A stretch of DNA of 64,000 bases from Trueperella bialowiezensis. Its GTDB lineage: Bacteria > Actinomycetota > Actinomycetes > Actinomycetales > Actinomycetaceae. The DNA lies in the NCBI RefSeq assembly GCF_900637955.1, contig NZ_LR134476.1, forward strand, positions 1,860,001-1,924,000, in the 5' to 3' direction. A program made the translations under genes and the position numbers. This document shows, one piece after another, positions 6,497 to 14,943 of the stretch. Position 1 is the first letter of the stretch. Each line of letters begins with the position of its first letter. The notes below the pieces were generated by a model that saw only the letters and a program-made list of their open reading frames with translations, did not search any database and was not told the DNA's origin.

Positions 6497-8584
6497 ATGA
6501 GAGTTCTTAAAAGAGCTTTCGGCGCACTGGCTGCGGTGATGCTGTCGGTGACTGTGCTAGCACCGACCGCGGCTTATGCAGCAGACGAATTCACTGTGTC
6601 GTTTGAACACGTTGGTGGTCCTGGCGAACAGGGCGAGTTGGTGTGGTCGAGTGCTGGATGCCCGACTGTGTTGGGGGAGAGCCCGACGCCGACGTACACG
6701 CTTACCAAGGATGGCGCGCCAGTGTCGGTGACGACGCCGGGTAAGTTTGCCCTTGGGGCTGACTCGGCTGGAACATACACGATTGAGGGTGTGTGTAACT
6801 ATCTGTGGTTGAGCCCGAAGAAGGTCAGCAAGTCGGTTGAGGTCGATCCGACACCTGCACCGGCGCCAGCTCCCGCACCAGCACCAGCTCCTGCGCCGAC
6901 GCCGGCCCCGGCTCCGACTGAGTTCGATGTGAACTTCGAACAGGTTGGTGGCCCTGGTGAGCAGGGTGAGCTTGTGTGGTCGAGTGCTGGTTGCCCGACT
7001 GTGTTGGGGGAGAGCCCGACGCCGACGTACACGCTTACCAAGGATGGCTCGCCGGTGTCGATCACGACGCCGGGTAAGTTTGCCCTTGGGGCTGACTCAG
7101 CTGGAACATACACGATTGAGGGCGTGTGTAACTATCTGTGGTTGAGCCCGAAGAAGGTCAGCAAGTCGGTTGAGGTCGATCCGACACCTGCACCGGCACC
7201 AGCTCCGGCTCCTACGCCGACGCCGACTCCGCCTGCGCCGGTTGATCCTGCCGCAGATCCGGCCAACCAGCTGAGCATCACTAAGGCTGAATTCAGCGAA
7301 TCGGCCCATGGCCGTACGTTCTCGTGGGACGTCGACGGCTGTGCCGTGCAGAATCAGAATAATGTGCGCGTCACCATCAAATTCGGTGACCGTACCGTTA
7401 AGACGAGCTTGAACAGCCGCAAGGGTGAACAAAATGCTTCCCAGTGGCCTGCTGGCAAGTACACCGTAGTGGCAGAGTGCCGCGCATCTGATGTGATGGG
7501 CGGGGCGGGCGACGTCGTCTACAACACCGCCACCAAGGACGCCCAGCTGACGAGATCGAACCTGAGCATCCAGTATGTGGGTGAAGCTCTGTACTCGCAC
7601 AATCCGCGCCCGGGTGACCGCATCCGCTACTCCTCGCAGCCGACCCACAACCCGATCACCTTCGAAGAAGGCGGCGTTGCAGGTAGCTTCATCACCGGTG
7701 AAGAAGTTGCGGTGAACGTGTTCGTCTACAACGCGGCCGGGGATGTTATCGCGCAGGATTCCCAGAACGTCGTCGCCGATCAAAGCGGCAATGTGGCCGG
7801 GGTGCTGTGGGTCCCGTTTGCCGAGGGTGCTAAGAGCTACAGCGTGGAAGCAACTGGCCAAACCTCCAACCACCTGGTGTCGAATGCGGTGACAGCGTCG
7901 GAAGAGTTCGCTACGGGTATTTTCGTTGCGGATGTTGCTGACGAGCCGCTGAAGGTGCGCGTGTACTCCAATGAGAACGACGGCGTGAGCGACGCGGCGT
8001 TCGGGGCGAACGCCGAGGTCGAGCTCAAATTGGTCGGGCCAGATGGCGCGTCTGTGGACGGTTTCGAGACCAAGCTGACGGCCAATGGCAATGGTGTTGT
8101 CGACGAGGTCGTCACGCTGCCCGCAGGTTTGGCGGACGGCCGCTACACGTTGCTTGCCCCGACACCGTTGGGTGCACGTGGCTACTACCGCGCATACGTG
8201 TACGTGAAGAACGGCCAGGTTTATGCCCAGTGGGCCGAGCCCGCGGCTGAGCCGGAACCTGAGCCGGAACCTGAGCCGGAACCAGCGCCTACGCCGGAAC
8301 CTGAGCCAGAACCTGCGCCAGCGCCGGATGCTAACGCCTCCGACGTCGTCGCAGATAAGCCGGCGCCGTCCGAGCCGAAGGCGCCTGATGCTAAGGCTCC
8401 CGATGCCAAGGCGCCTGATGCTAAGGCACCTGCGGCGAAGGACCCGGCTGGAAAGGCGCAAGCTGCGAAGAGTGGAAAGTCGCTTCCGCTGACGGGCACC
8501 AGTGTGTTTGGCGGTCTCGCAGTGGCTTCTGTGATGCTGCTTGCTGGAGGCTGGCTGACGAATCTGCGCCGGCGTAACAGCTAG
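6497..8584 (+). CDS. Iron-regulated LPLTG-anchored surface protein
   Basis: A 695-residue cell-wall protein of unknown ligand. An N-terminal Sec signal ends near TAAYAADEF; the ATG at 6497 is preferred (TTGGAG 6 bases upstream) over the in-frame ATG at 6476. Two nearly identical modules follow at a 111-residue pitch (FEHVGGPGEQGELVWSSAGC ... GVCNYLWLSPKK), each with two Cys and separated by Pro-Ala linkers. A third, divergent module also has two Cys (about residues 255-345). Then comes a beta-rich region (about 360-580), an EPEPEP stretch, a KAPDA repeat, and LPLTG with a C-terminal membrane segment and RRRNS tail for sortase anchoring. The DtxR box upstream suggests a role under iron limitation, for example in heme or iron capture; no NEAT domain is recognisable. 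Confidence 0.85.
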   Translation: MRVLKRAFGALAAVMLSVTVLAPTAAYAADEFTVSFEHVGGPGEQGELVWSSAGCPTVLGESPTPTYTLTKDGAPVSVTTPGKFALGADSAGTYTIEGVCNYLWLSPKKVSKSVEVDPTPAPAPAPAPAPAPAPTPAPAPTEFDVNFEQVGGPGEQGELVWSSAGCPTVLGESPTPTYTLTKDGSPVSITTPGKFALGADSAGTYTIEGVCNYLWLSPKKVSKSVEVDPTPAPAPAPAPTPTPTPPAPVDPAADPANQLSITKAEFSESAHGRTFSWDVDGCAVQNQNNVRVTIKFGDRTVKTSLNSRKGEQNASQWPAGKYTVVAECRASDVMGGAGDVVYNTATKDAQLTRSNLSIQYVGEALYSHNPRPGDRIRYSSQPTHNPITFEEGGVAGSFITGEEVAVNVFVYNAAGDVIAQDSQNVVADQSGNVAGVLWVPFAEGAKSYSVEATGQTSNHLVSNAVTASEEFATGIFVADVADEPLKVRVYSNENDGVSDAAFGANAEVELKLVGPDGASVDGFETKLTANGNGVVDEVVTLPAGLADGRYTLLAPTPLGARGYYRAYVYVKNGQVYAQWAEPAAEPEPEPEPEPEPAPTPEPEPEPAPAPDANASDVVADKPAPSEPKAPDAKAPDAKAPDAKAPAAKDPAGKAQAAKSGKSLPLTGTSVFGGLAVASVMLLAGGWLTNLRRRNS
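6590..7213 (+). repeat. Two near-identical 333-bp in-frame modules
   Basis: The module beginning near 6590 recurs 333 bp downstream (111 codons), with long identical stretches such as the CCGACTGTGTTGGGGGAGAG segment in both copies. Only a few substitutions are visible. Copy number could change by homologous recombination. Confidence 0.85.
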
Positions 8585-8646
8585 TCAGAGGAAGCTGCTT
8601 TAGCGCGAGCCGTTTCGTTGCTGGCCGCCTAGAAGGAGCTGAACAA

Positions 8647-8684
8647 CATTGGGGCGGGTTACCACACGGTAACCCGCCCCAATG
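8647..8684. terminator. Bidirectional hairpin terminator
   Basis: Perfect 17-bp stem (CATTGGGGCGGGTTACC) with ACAC loop between two convergent genes, the surface protein and the DUF1540 gene. It can serve both strands. Confidence 0.8.
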
Positions 8685-8726
8685 ACATCTCCTAGCTTGC
8701 AGCGCTTCGCCGCATAGCCGAGCGTG

Positions 8727-9014
8727 TTAGGCAGCTACGAAGCTGGAGCACTCGGCCGTAGCGCTGTTAAGGGAGATGTTCGGTGCAGAGCACATCAGTT
8801 TGTTGTTGTGACCGCAATCGGTGATCTGGCAGGCGCCAACTTGGCTGCGTGCGATTCCCAGACCGCCGGAGGCATTGAGGGAAATGAACGTGGTGCAGGC
8901 TGCGCGGTCGTCAGCCGACCGGCCAATCGTGATAGCTGCTGCCGTGCAGTCGCTGTTGGTGTTGAAAGAGCAAGTTGTTGCGGAGCAATTGGTGACCGCT
9001 GCGAGGTTCGACAT
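8727..9014 (-). CDS. Tandem DUF1540 Cys-rich small protein
   Basis: A 95-residue protein with two copies of a DUF1540-like Cys pattern: C-X4-C-X7-C-X16-C (Cys 10, 15, 23, 40; NCSATTCSFNTNSDC and CTTF) and C-X4-C-X7-C-X13-C (Cys 62, 67, 75, 89; ACQITDCGHNNKLMC and CSSF). No signal peptide is seen. The start ATG has AAGGAG seven bases upstream. DUF1540 proteins have no proven function; the four-Cys modules suggest metal binding. A DtxR box lies 74 bp upstream of the start, so expression is probably iron-controlled. It faces the iron-regulated surface gene across a shared hairpin. Confidence 0.82.
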   Translation of the reverse strand: MSNLAAVTNCSATTCSFNTNSDCTAAAITIGRSADDRAACTTFISLNASGGLGIARSQVGACQITDCGHNNKLMCSAPNISLNSATAECSSFVAA

Positions 9015-9051
9015 GGTGTTGACTCCTTAAGTTCTAGTAGTTGATCTGTCT

Positions 9052-9068
9052 GGTTTTAGCCTAAGACC
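9052..9068. promoter_or_regulatory. DtxR-like half box
   Basis: GGTTTTAGCCTAAGACC is a 17-bp imperfect palindrome whose core TTAGCCTAA matches the centre of the DtxR consensus exactly, but the flanks do not. It lies between the full box and the DUF1540 start and may be an auxiliary site. Confidence 0.4.
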
Positions 9069-9087
9069 GATCCAAAAACTTGGGTAG

Positions 9088-9106
9088 CAAGGTCAGGCTT
9101 GCCTTA
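9088..9106. promoter_or_regulatory. DtxR/IdeR iron box
   Basis: CAAGGTCAGGCTTGCCTTA agrees with 16 of 19 positions of the DtxR consensus TWAGGTTAGSCTWACCTWA. The only neighbouring start it can serve is the minus-strand DUF1540 gene. Confidence 0.7.
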
Positions 9107-9173
9107 TGTTCTTTCGCAATTCTTGGATCGCGGGCCGTTTCAAAAATCGACAATCTTTCACGGTTGCAAAAGT

Positions 9174-9242
9174 GCAGGTCAGAGTAGGTTTTTCGAAAAT
9201 GATCGCTATTTACGCAAGCCTACGATTCTGCAATTGACCTGC
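9174..9242. repeat. Spaced inverted repeat in noncoding gap
   Basis: GCAGGTCA (9174-9181) is repeated inverted as TGACCTGC (9235-9242), with an inner pair GTAGG/CCTAC (9184-9188, 9219-9223). It lies in an AT-richer 270-bp gap between the DUF1540 and GNAT genes. Function unknown. Confidence 0.4.
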
Positions 9243-9286
9243 GGTTTTATCGAATTACGCAACAAAAGTCTCGCAAAACTGGGTGT

Positions 9287-9769
9287 TTAGTCGGCGGTTT
9301 TTTCGCCGCGTTCGAGCACGGCGAGATCGATTCCAGACGCGTGACGTGCGAGGGCCGTACGCGAGAAGCCTTCGCCTTGCCAAAACTCAATCCATGATTG
9401 GGAGTCGGTGGGCACGTTCACGAAGGCAGGCATGTCCGCAATCGCGTAGCCGAGTAACGCGGTACCAACTTGCTGAGCGCCGTCGCCAACAGCGTGTAAC
9501 TGGTTCACACGGATGAGTTGCGGGTGTCCAGGCCCAACTGCTTCCACGCAGATAAAACCCACAACCTCGCCGTCTCGGGTAGCCACCCACGTGGTGGTTG
9601 AGCGGGGATCGGCCAGCAGGGCTTCCCAGTAGTCGCGGCGCTCTGCAAGATAACCGCGGTAGACGGAGTCGTCAATGCCCCCTGATGTTGCCGCTTTCCA
9701 ACTTTGCGTCTCGATGGTCTCGAGGGCGGGCGCATCAAGCACTGTTGCTGGTCGAATACGAATGCTCAT
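9287..9769 (-). CDS. GNAT family N-acetyltransferase
   Basis: A 160-residue single-domain acetyltransferase. It begins IRPATVLDAPALETI, typical of the first strand and helix of the GNAT fold, has the central strand TTTWVATRDGEVVGFICVEA, the acetyl-CoA segment LHAVGDGAQQVGTALL (a loose version of the Q/R-x-x-G-x-G/A loop) and a late NVPTDSQSWIEFWQGEGF strand-helix. Substrate (amine of a small molecule or protein) cannot be told. It stands alone between a noncoding gap and a divergent lipoprotein gene. Confidence 0.85.
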   Translation of the reverse strand: MSIRIRPATVLDAPALETIETQSWKAATSGGIDDSVYRGYLAERRDYWEALLADPRSTTTWVATRDGEVVGFICVEAVGPGHPQLIRVNQLHAVGDGAQQVGTALLGYAIADMPAFVNVPTDSQSWIEFWQGEGFSRTALARHASGIDLAVLERGEKTAD

Positions 9770-9881
9770 GGTGCCACGCTAGCACGCCACTTTTCGCCGG
9801 AGCAGCTGACCGTTCCTTGGTCATGTGTGGGAGCTGGCGGGGAGGTTGTGGAAAACTCCGGCGCGGGTATAGCTGGCACAC

Positions 9882-9887
9882 TAGGTT
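9882..9887 (+). promoter_or_regulatory. -10 box, leaderless lipoprotein start
   Basis: TAGGTT, six bases, then ATG at 9894. Confidence 0.5.
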
Positions 9888-9893
9888 TGGGAT

Positions 9894-10520
9894 ATGAGAT
9901 GTCAACGACGGCGTTTTCGCGCCTTGCGTGTAGGCGCGGGGTTGGTGTGTGCTGCTGCAGTGTTGGCTGCCTGCGGTGGGGCTGATCCTGCTGATGGCGG
10001 TGGGTCGGGGAGTCCTGCGACCGGTGGTTCGGCTGCGCCGACTGAGGAATATACGATTCCGCCGCGCCCGCAGGTGACTCCACCGAGCGAGCCTGTACTG
10101 ACTGGGGTCGAGCTCGAAGATGCGGCCGTGCTGGCTGAGTATTACTTAGAGCTATATCCGTATGTGAATCAGACGGGCGATACTGCCGAGTGGGAGAAGT
10201 ATGCCCATCCGGAGTGTGAATACTGTCAGAGAGTTCTTAAGGACGTTGAGGAAGATAATCGCACTGGAGTTTGGGGGGAATTGACTCTTGGGATTAAGGA
10301 TTCCGTGTGGTTCTATACGACAAACGGAAACGTCGATTATCGCATCGATTTCCTCACCGACAGAAGCGATTACATCATCTATGAGATCGAAGGCAGTGAG
10401 ACTATTCCTGCTGCCGAGCACACTGTGGTCATCGGTGTGTCAATCGTCGACAATGAGCTTAAAGTTAAGACCTTCGACATTATCGACAGCTCCCATTTCG
10501 GTCAGGAAGAGCTGCCGTGA
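9894..10520 (+). CDS. DUF6318-like lipoprotein
   Basis: A 208-residue secreted lipoprotein: a twin-Arg-rich start (MRCQRRRFRALRVG), a hydrophobic segment and lipobox LAAC (Cys 27), then a Gly/Ser/Pro linker. The folded part begins near residue 70 with AAVLAEYYLELYPYVNQTGD and contains HPECEYCQRVL, a CxxC pair that is characteristic of the actinobacterial DUF6318 family as I know it. Function unknown. Its stop overlaps the GTG of the next gene (GTGA), so the two are translationally coupled and probably work together at the envelope. Confidence 0.7.
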   Translation: MRCQRRRFRALRVGAGLVCAAAVLAACGGADPADGGGSGSPATGGSAAPTEEYTIPPRPQVTPPSEPVLTGVELEDAAVLAEYYLELYPYVNQTGDTAEWEKYAHPECEYCQRVLKDVEEDNRTGVWGELTLGIKDSVWFYTTNGNVDYRIDFLTDRSDYIIYEIEGSETIPAAEHTVVIGVSIVDNELKVKTFDIIDSSHFGQEELP

Positions 10521-11382
10521 AGATACTTGCCTTAATAGCCGTTTCAACACTTTTGATGGCTTACGGTATGCCGGATGACCAAAGAGGAAACTGGTCAGTC
10601 CAAACATCTGGTGACACGGTCGTCGTCGTGGGGGAGCACGCTGCCGGTGGCAATCGCTCGACGCCGCGCACTCCGACCAGGTCGCCGAAGTCGCCAAACG
10701 CGGCCTACATGGGAGCGGTCGATGCACCGCGCGGGAGTGTGAGCGCCTTGGAGTCGGTGAGTGTGGATGAGTTGTGTCGGTCGTATGCATTCCAACATTC
10801 TGGTGCGTTGCCTGGTGCGTTGCCGAATTGGCAGATGTCCGGCCCGCTCGCTGAATATTGCATGAACCGTGGCAGTGAGCCTGCCGCAGACCCGGCCACG
10901 GACGGGGAGGATGCTGAAGAGGCGGCTCCGGTGGTGTCGGCGGCTGATGTGGGTTTTATGTGCGTGACCATGCCCAGCAGATCATTGACGGAGGCACTTT
11001 GACTTTCCAGCCGGCCTCGGGCGAAGTGCTTATCAATAAGGACGTGTATTTCGCGTCGTCGGCACGGGCGTATGAAGCGCCGGTCAATGTGCTGGGTGTG
11101 TCGGGGACGTTGCGGTTGACCCCGGTTGGTTTTCAATGGTCGTTGGGTGATGGGACGACTTTTTCAACGGTGAGCCCCGGTGGGGTGTGGCCTGATGGTG
11201 ATGTGCGCGGGATCTACCACGAGCCGGGTGTGTTCCAGCCAAGTGTGCGGATTGGTTGGCGGGTTGAGGTGCGTGCTGATGGTGGGCAGTGGTTCACCGT
11301 GCCAGGCCTGGGTTATACGGTCGTCTACGGAAATCCACTCACCGCAGTAGAGGCCGAAGCAGTCCTCGTCCCTATTCCCTAA
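10517..11382 (+). pseudogene. Secreted PKD-like protein gene, broken by a frameshift
   Basis: Two overlapping frames look like one gene. The first (10517-11002, GTG start) encodes a short signal-like N-terminus (MKILALIAVSTLLMAYG), a low-complexity part and then GFM before turning into unrelated residues. The second (10960-11382) carries the C-terminal domain, VRDHAQQIIDGGTLTFQPAS ... FQWSLGDGTTFSTVSPGG, which resembles PKD-type beta domains of actinobacterial secreted proteins. A -1 shift near 10957-10963 (ATGTGCGTGAC; for example one G lost from ATGGTGCGTGAC) joins them. It could be a real inactivation, a phase-switching site or a sequencing error. It is coupled to the upstream lipoprotein gene. 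Confidence 0.6.
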
Positions 11383-11429
11383 TCAGCACCGGCAAAGCTG
11401 GCTCCGAACACGTTGCCCTCCCAGTGAAC

Positions 11430-11435
11430 TAGAGT
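11430..11435 (+). promoter_or_regulatory. -10 box, leaderless nitroreductase start
   Basis: TAGAGT, seven bases, then ATG at 11443. Confidence 0.5.
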
Positions 11436-11442
11436 TGACGGT

Positions 11443-12189
11443 ATGAATGAAACGATCCGCACTCAGTTAGCCCACCGCACAATCCGTGAATTCACTGCCG
11501 AACCGATCCCCGAAGAAACAATGCAGACGCTTTTTGACGTGGCAATGCGTACGTCCACATCGAGAGGATTCCAACAGGCTGCTTTCATCCGGGTCAAAGA
11601 TCAAAGCAAACGTGACGAACTCGCCCGCATCGGCAACCAGCCATATATTGCGCGGGCTCCGGAGCTACTCGTTGGAATTGCGGACGTACGCAGAGCTATC
11701 CGGATTCTTGACGAACGCGGAGCAGACACAGCACAAGCCGCAAACATGTCAGCCTTCCGGGAAGCGTTTACTGACACGCTGCTCATGATCCAGAACATGT
11801 CAGTCGCTGCTGAATCGCTCGGCCTGGGAGTCACACATTTGGGGTCTGTGCTCAATGACTACGCTGCCACCATCAAAGTTTTGGAACTACCGAAGTACAC
11901 GTTCCCCGTACTAGGCATGATCCTCGGATATCCGAACCAGGATCCGCAGCTCAAACCACGCATGGCGGCTACCTTGCGCGTACATACGGACACCTATCAG
12001 GAACCCGAGTCCTGGACTGACGCTCTGGCAGACTACGACGAAGAAATGCACACCTACTACGATCTACGCGAAGCCAACCGCCGGGTGGATCGTTTCACCG
12101 ACCAGATCGTCCGAAAATTCATTGAAGCACCATCTGAACGCAACCCTCTGCCACATATCCAGGCCCAGGGATTTGACCTCGGACTATAG
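11443..12189 (+). CDS. NADPH-dependent nitroreductase/flavin reductase
   Basis: A 248-residue nitroreductase-fold flavoenzyme of the NfsA/FRP group. It has the FMN-phosphate-binding N-terminus (HRTIREFTAEPIPEETMQTL), the substrate-pocket segment AMRTSTSRGFQQAAFIRV, the helix region LLMIQNMSVAAESLGLGVTH and the cofactor-contact stretch FPVLGMILGYPNQDPQLKPR typical of NfsA-like proteins. Such enzymes reduce nitro-compounds, quinones or free flavin with NADPH in the cytoplasm. The gene appears monocistronic; nadE follows after about 83 bp with its own RBS. Confidence 0.9.
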   Translation: MNETIRTQLAHRTIREFTAEPIPEETMQTLFDVAMRTSTSRGFQQAAFIRVKDQSKRDELARIGNQPYIARAPELLVGIADVRRAIRILDERGADTAQAANMSAFREAFTDTLLMIQNMSVAAESLGLGVTHLGSVLNDYAATIKVLELPKYTFPVLGMILGYPNQDPQLKPRMAATLRVHTDTYQEPESWTDALADYDEEMHTYYDLREANRRVDRFTDQIVRKFIEAPSERNPLPHIQAQGFDLGL

Positions 12190-12272
12190 CTCAAACTCGC
12201 ACAACAGAGATCCCGGAAACTAACGGGCGCGGTTGCCACACCAGACGCGCTGACCGCACAAGGAGAGAGACC

Positions 12273-13100
12273 ATGTACCACCACACATTCCAACAGGAAA
12301 TTATTGAGTCAACGGGCGTGAAACCGCAGATCGATCCGGGTGAAGAAGTTGAACGCCGCGTACAAATCCTGTGCGACTATTTGCTGAGCACCGGAGCACG
12401 AGGCTTCACGCTCGGAATTTCCGGGGGAGTGGATTCCACGTTGGCTGGCCGGCTGGCACAGCTCGCCGTCGAGAAGTTGCACGACGCCGGGCACGCGGCC
12501 ACGTTTATCGCCGTCAGGCTCCCGTATGGTGAGCAAGCAGACGAGGCCGACGCCGCTGAGGCCATGCGCTGGGTGGCAGCAGAGCGCGAAGTGACGATCA
12601 ACATCAAGAGTGCCACGGACGCGCTCAGTGCCGAATACGAGGCGGGCCTCGGCGAGCAGATCACCGATTACAACAAGGGGAACGTCAAAGCTCGCATGCG
12701 TATGATCGCCCAATACGCCATCGCAGGTGATCACGGCCTGATCGTGCTCGGCTCCGACCACGGAGCAGAAAAGGTGACCGGCTACTTCACGAAGTTTGGC
12801 GACGGCGGAGCAGACATCATGCCACTGTCCGGGCTTAATAAGCGCCAGATCAAAGCCATCTTGCAACATCTAGGTGCGCCCGAACCGCTGTGGCAGAAAG
12901 TTCCTACGGCAGACTTGCTTGACGGCCAACCTTTGCGCACGGACGAAGACGAGCTTGGCGTCACCTATGACGAGATCGACGACTACCTTGAAGGCAAGCC
13001 GATCGATCCGGCGTCGGCGGAGAACATCGAACAAAAGTGGGTGCGCGGGCGGCACAAGAGGACCACGCCCGTCGAAGTGAATGACACCTGGTGGCGCTAA
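12273..13100 (+). CDS. nadE: Ammonia-dependent NAD+ synthetase
   Basis: A 275-residue enzyme that amidates deamido-NAD with ammonia and ATP, the last step of NAD synthesis. The PP-loop ISGGVDSTLAGRLAQL (about residues 50-65) binds ATP; RMRMIAQYAIAG and LGSDHGAEKVTGYFTKFGDG with ADIMPLSGLNKRQ are the typical NadE active-site segments, and the C-terminus ends KRTTPVEVNDTWWR. The length matches the short, E. coli-type NadE without a glutaminase domain. AGGAGAG precedes the ATG. It pairs functionally with pncB about 5 kb downstream (nicotinate salvage). Confidence 0.96.
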   Translation: MYHHTFQQEIIESTGVKPQIDPGEEVERRVQILCDYLLSTGARGFTLGISGGVDSTLAGRLAQLAVEKLHDAGHAATFIAVRLPYGEQADEADAAEAMRWVAAEREVTINIKSATDALSAEYEAGLGEQITDYNKGNVKARMRMIAQYAIAGDHGLIVLGSDHGAEKVTGYFTKFGDGGADIMPLSGLNKRQIKAILQHLGAPEPLWQKVPTADLLDGQPLRTDEDELGVTYDEIDDYLEGKPIDPASAENIEQKWVRGRHKRTTPVEVNDTWWR

Positions 13101-13118
13101 AACATTGAAAGGTATGCA

Positions 13119-14687
13119 ATGGAAGAATTGCTCACGTCGTCCCCGCTCATGACACTTTTCCTCGTGGTTGCCCTCGGCGGCATCCTCGGGATCATTCCGT
13201 TCGGGAAACTTAAATTTGGTGCGGCAGGAGCCCTTTTCGTCGGCCTGTTCATCGGCAACATCGCTCCCGAGCTCGGCGAGTCCATGGCTCTCGTCCAAAG
13301 CCTCGGGCTGGCGCTGTTCGTCTACATGGTTGGCTTATCGGCCGGGCAGACCTTCTTCCATGACCTGAAAAAGCATTACAAAATCATGTTCGCCGCCGTG
13401 GGTGCAATTGCGCTGGCAGCGGTTGCGACCGTCGTCGTCGGCCCACTGTTTGGACTCACCCCCGAACTGTCCGTGGGCGTCTTCGCTGGTTCGCTCACGA
13501 ACACGCCAGGGCTTGCCGCTGCCACCGCAGTCACCGGCACGGCAGAACCAGGAGTCGGCTACTCGCTCGGCTACCCGATGGGCGTGTTCGTCGGAATCGT
13601 GGCCGTCTCGCTCATCGTGTCACGGCGCTGGCCGGAACCCAACGACACGCCGTCGTATGCCGGGCAATCCCTCACTGCCGTCACGGCCGTCGTCGAAAAC
13701 TCGCTACCCGTGCGGCAGATCCCTGGCTGGCAAGAACAGCTCGTGCGCGCCTCATATCTTTACCGTAATGGCCGCACGCGCGTTGTCAGCCCCGGCGAAG
13801 AACTGGAGCCCGAAGATCAAATCGTGATCGTTGGCATGGACAACGACGTGAAGCAGGCAGTGGACGCGATCGGGCACGCCCAACCCGAACACCTCGCCGA
13901 CGATCGCTCCCGAGTCGACTTCCGAGCATTCATCATTTCCGATAAAGATCTGGCTGGTCAGACGGTTGCCGAACTCAACATGCCAGGCCGCTTCGGTGCG
14001 GTCATCACCCGTATCCACCGCGGTGACTTCGAACTACTCGCCTCAGATTTCGAACGACTAGAAATCGGTGATCGGGTCATGGTGGCCTTCCCACGCTCCG
14101 AACACCAAAACCTAGAGAAATTCTTTGGTAACTCCGAACGAACGGTCTCACAAGTCGACGCCGTCGCCCTCGGCTTGGGAATGGTGCTCGGCCTGCTCCT
14201 TGGAATGGTGGAAGTGAGCCTGCCAGGCGGCGGAACATTCAGCCTCGGCTCAGCGGCAGGCCCGCTCATCGTCGGCATGATCCTGGGATACCTCCGCAGA
14301 ACAGGCCCGCTCGTGTGGCAACTGCCAATGGCAGCCAACGAGACGATTCGCCAGCTCGGCCTACTCCTCTTCCTTGCCGCCGTGGGAATCGCCTCCGGGC
14401 CCGCCTTCGTTGACACGGCCTTCTCCATGACCGGGCTCCGCGCGCTCGCAGTTGGCGCGATCATCGCAATAATCGTTTTGGCCGTCATCGCCGTGGCAGG
14501 CAGGCTCCTCGGTGTGAGCGCGCAACGCACGGCCGGCACCATGGCCGGCGCCTTCGGCCAACCCGCCATCCTGTCCTACGCCCAAGCGAAAGAAAACGAC
14601 GAGCGCATCGAATCCGGATACGCCTCCGTGTTTGCGCTCGCGATGATCATCAAGATCCTGCTGGTCTACGTGATCTTGGCTGTGTGA
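13119..14687 (+). CDS. AspT/YidE-type transporter with RCK_C domains
   Basis: A 522-residue membrane protein with two hydrophobic halves of about five segments each (residues ~1-170 and ~345-522) around a cytosolic insert. The insert carries two TrkA-C-like repeats (VRASYLYRNGRTRVVSPGEE with LEPEDQIVIVGM; and FGAVITRIHRGDFELLASDF with LEIGDRVMVAFP). Both membrane halves have the duplicated family pattern (GLALFVYMVGLSAGQTF and LGLLLFLAAVGIASGPAF; SLTNTPGLAAATAV and TMAGAFGQPAILSYA). This is the aspartate:alanine exchanger family; substrate here is unknown. It starts 18 bp after nadE, so cotranscription is likely. Confidence 0.85.
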   Translation: MEELLTSSPLMTLFLVVALGGILGIIPFGKLKFGAAGALFVGLFIGNIAPELGESMALVQSLGLALFVYMVGLSAGQTFFHDLKKHYKIMFAAVGAIALAAVATVVVGPLFGLTPELSVGVFAGSLTNTPGLAAATAVTGTAEPGVGYSLGYPMGVFVGIVAVSLIVSRRWPEPNDTPSYAGQSLTAVTAVVENSLPVRQIPGWQEQLVRASYLYRNGRTRVVSPGEELEPEDQIVIVGMDNDVKQAVDAIGHAQPEHLADDRSRVDFRAFIISDKDLAGQTVAELNMPGRFGAVITRIHRGDFELLASDFERLEIGDRVMVAFPRSEHQNLEKFFGNSERTVSQVDAVALGLGMVLGLLLGMVEVSLPGGGTFSLGSAAGPLIVGMILGYLRRTGPLVWQLPMAANETIRQLGLLLFLAAVGIASGPAFVDTAFSMTGLRALAVGAIIAIIVLAVIAVAGRLLGVSAQRTAGTMAGAFGQPAILSYAQAKENDERIESGYASVFALAMIIKILLVYVILAV

Positions 14688-14943
14688 GCAGATCCGCCCG
14701 TTTGTGGCCGGGTAGTGGCACACGCGCGGGCGCAGGGAAAAACTAGGATGTTGCTCACGAATACGCCCCCGAACCGGTGAATAGTGTGAACAATGTGGCC
14801 CAAGTTGTCACCTGAGAGAGAAATCGCGTTCACATGGCGGAAAACACGGGTTTGAGTTGGTGTTTATGTTTGGATTTCGGCTAAATTCTTATCTAGCGGC
14901 TCAAATCCGGGCCGATAATGACAACAAACGGAGAGGTAGATAA

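Noticed and set aside
8250-8450. Short repeated units that could look like a repeat array or CRISPR
   Set aside because: They are in-frame EP and KAPDA codon repeats of the surface protein without spacers.
7097-8461. 454-residue open frame antisense to the LPLTG surface gene
   Set aside because: Arg-rich composition typical of a shadow frame from codon bias; no RBS and no family match. The sense gene has signal peptide, repeats and anchor.
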